Of a DNA stretch of 64,000 nt, positions 63,899-64,000 are shown piece after piece. The notes below the pieces were generated by a model. That model did no database searches. It was not told the origin of the DNA and was given only the letters and a program-made list of their open reading frames with translations. The DNA is taken from the NCBI RefSeq assembly GCF_913776295.1, contig NZ_CAJYOJ010000004.1:1-64000 (forward strand), in the 5' to 3' direction. Source of the DNA: an uncultured Pedobacter sp. (GTDB lineage: Bacteria; Bacteroidota; Bacteroidia; Sphingobacteriales; Sphingobacteriaceae). Every line of letters starts with the position of its first letter. Within the stretch, counting starts at the first letter, position 1. Made by a program: the position numbers and the translations under genes.

Positions 63899-64000
63899 AT
63901 GAGACAACTCAAGATAACGCAATCCATTACCAACCGTGAAAGTCAGTCATTAGACAAATATCTGCACGAAATTGGTAAAGTAGATTTAATAACAGCAGAA
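63899..64000 (+). CDS. rpoD: RNA polymerase primary sigma factor (5' end)
   Basis: 34 codons are visible: [20 protein letters not shown], then [14 protein letters not shown]. This is the conserved start of the short primary sigma factor of Bacteroidota (region 1.2), which recognises the TTTG/TAnnTTTG promoters seen elsewhere here. The rest is beyond the window. Confidence 0.95.
   Translation, partial: MRQLKITQSITNRESQSLDKYLHEIGKVDLITAE

Overview
The window is a chromosomal segment of a Bacteroidota bacterium, most likely a Pedobacter-like member of the Sphingobacteriaceae. The reasons are: promoters of the Bacteroidota type (TTTG, about 19 bases, then TAnnTTTG) in front of several genes; the first 34 codons of the short Bacteroidota-type RpoD at the right edge; many families largely restricted to this phylum (DUF3570/DUF4266, DUF2851, DUF4254, DUF4290, DUF4173, DUF6266, exosortase K with an MSEP-CTERM protein); and intergenic 'phrase' repeats of the kind common in Pedobacter.

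Layout. 1-1156: 3' part of a YcaQ-like winged-helix gene. 1278-2084 and 10153-10878: two copies of a long repeat with inverted ends; a third, core-only copy lies at 25158-25561. 2143-8710 (minus strand): a redox/metal block made of response regulator, sensor kinase, cytochrome b561-type protein and VIT-family transporter, followed by thioredoxin, ApbE flavin transferase, DUF4266 lipoprotein and DUF3570 outer-membrane protein. 8899-10044: DUF5694 protein and two tandem 33-residue membrane peptides. 10966-15903: alpha/beta hydrolase, Kelch lipoprotein, and a sensory operon (PAS-AraC protein, receiver, DUF892).

16398-22761 is the accessory part. It holds an unrecognised gene, a membrane protein translationally coupled to a truncated gene remnant, a 130-bp inverted-repeat insert, and a 1493-residue DUF4011-like/SF1 helicase/Vsr-like nuclease protein (related to the Hhe type of anti-phage candidate). 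The helicase gene sits at the 3' side of a tRNA-Leu(GAG) that has a degenerate second 5' half.

23092-52906 is mostly core: MBL hydrolase, lolA, ftsK, ankyrin protein, DUF2851, pyrF, rho, pssA, folK, sppA, a PolX-like protein whose polymerase site has decayed, DUF4254, glycosyltransferase 9, SixA, DUF4290, murA (Asp in place of the fosfomycin-target Cys), a cystathionine beta-synthase-like enzyme, dprA, an S41 peptidase and a LolD-like ATPase.

53216-59896 is one plus-strand operon: membrane protein, winged-helix regulator, two further membrane proteins, exosortase K and its MSEP-CTERM substrate. It is controlled by a promoter whose -7 box lies inside a palindrome that recurs inside the operon. 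60204-64000: sucC with a near-perfect promoter, an XRE regulator, one intact and one frameshifted DUF2975 gene, a small interrupted membrane gene, and the start of rpoD.
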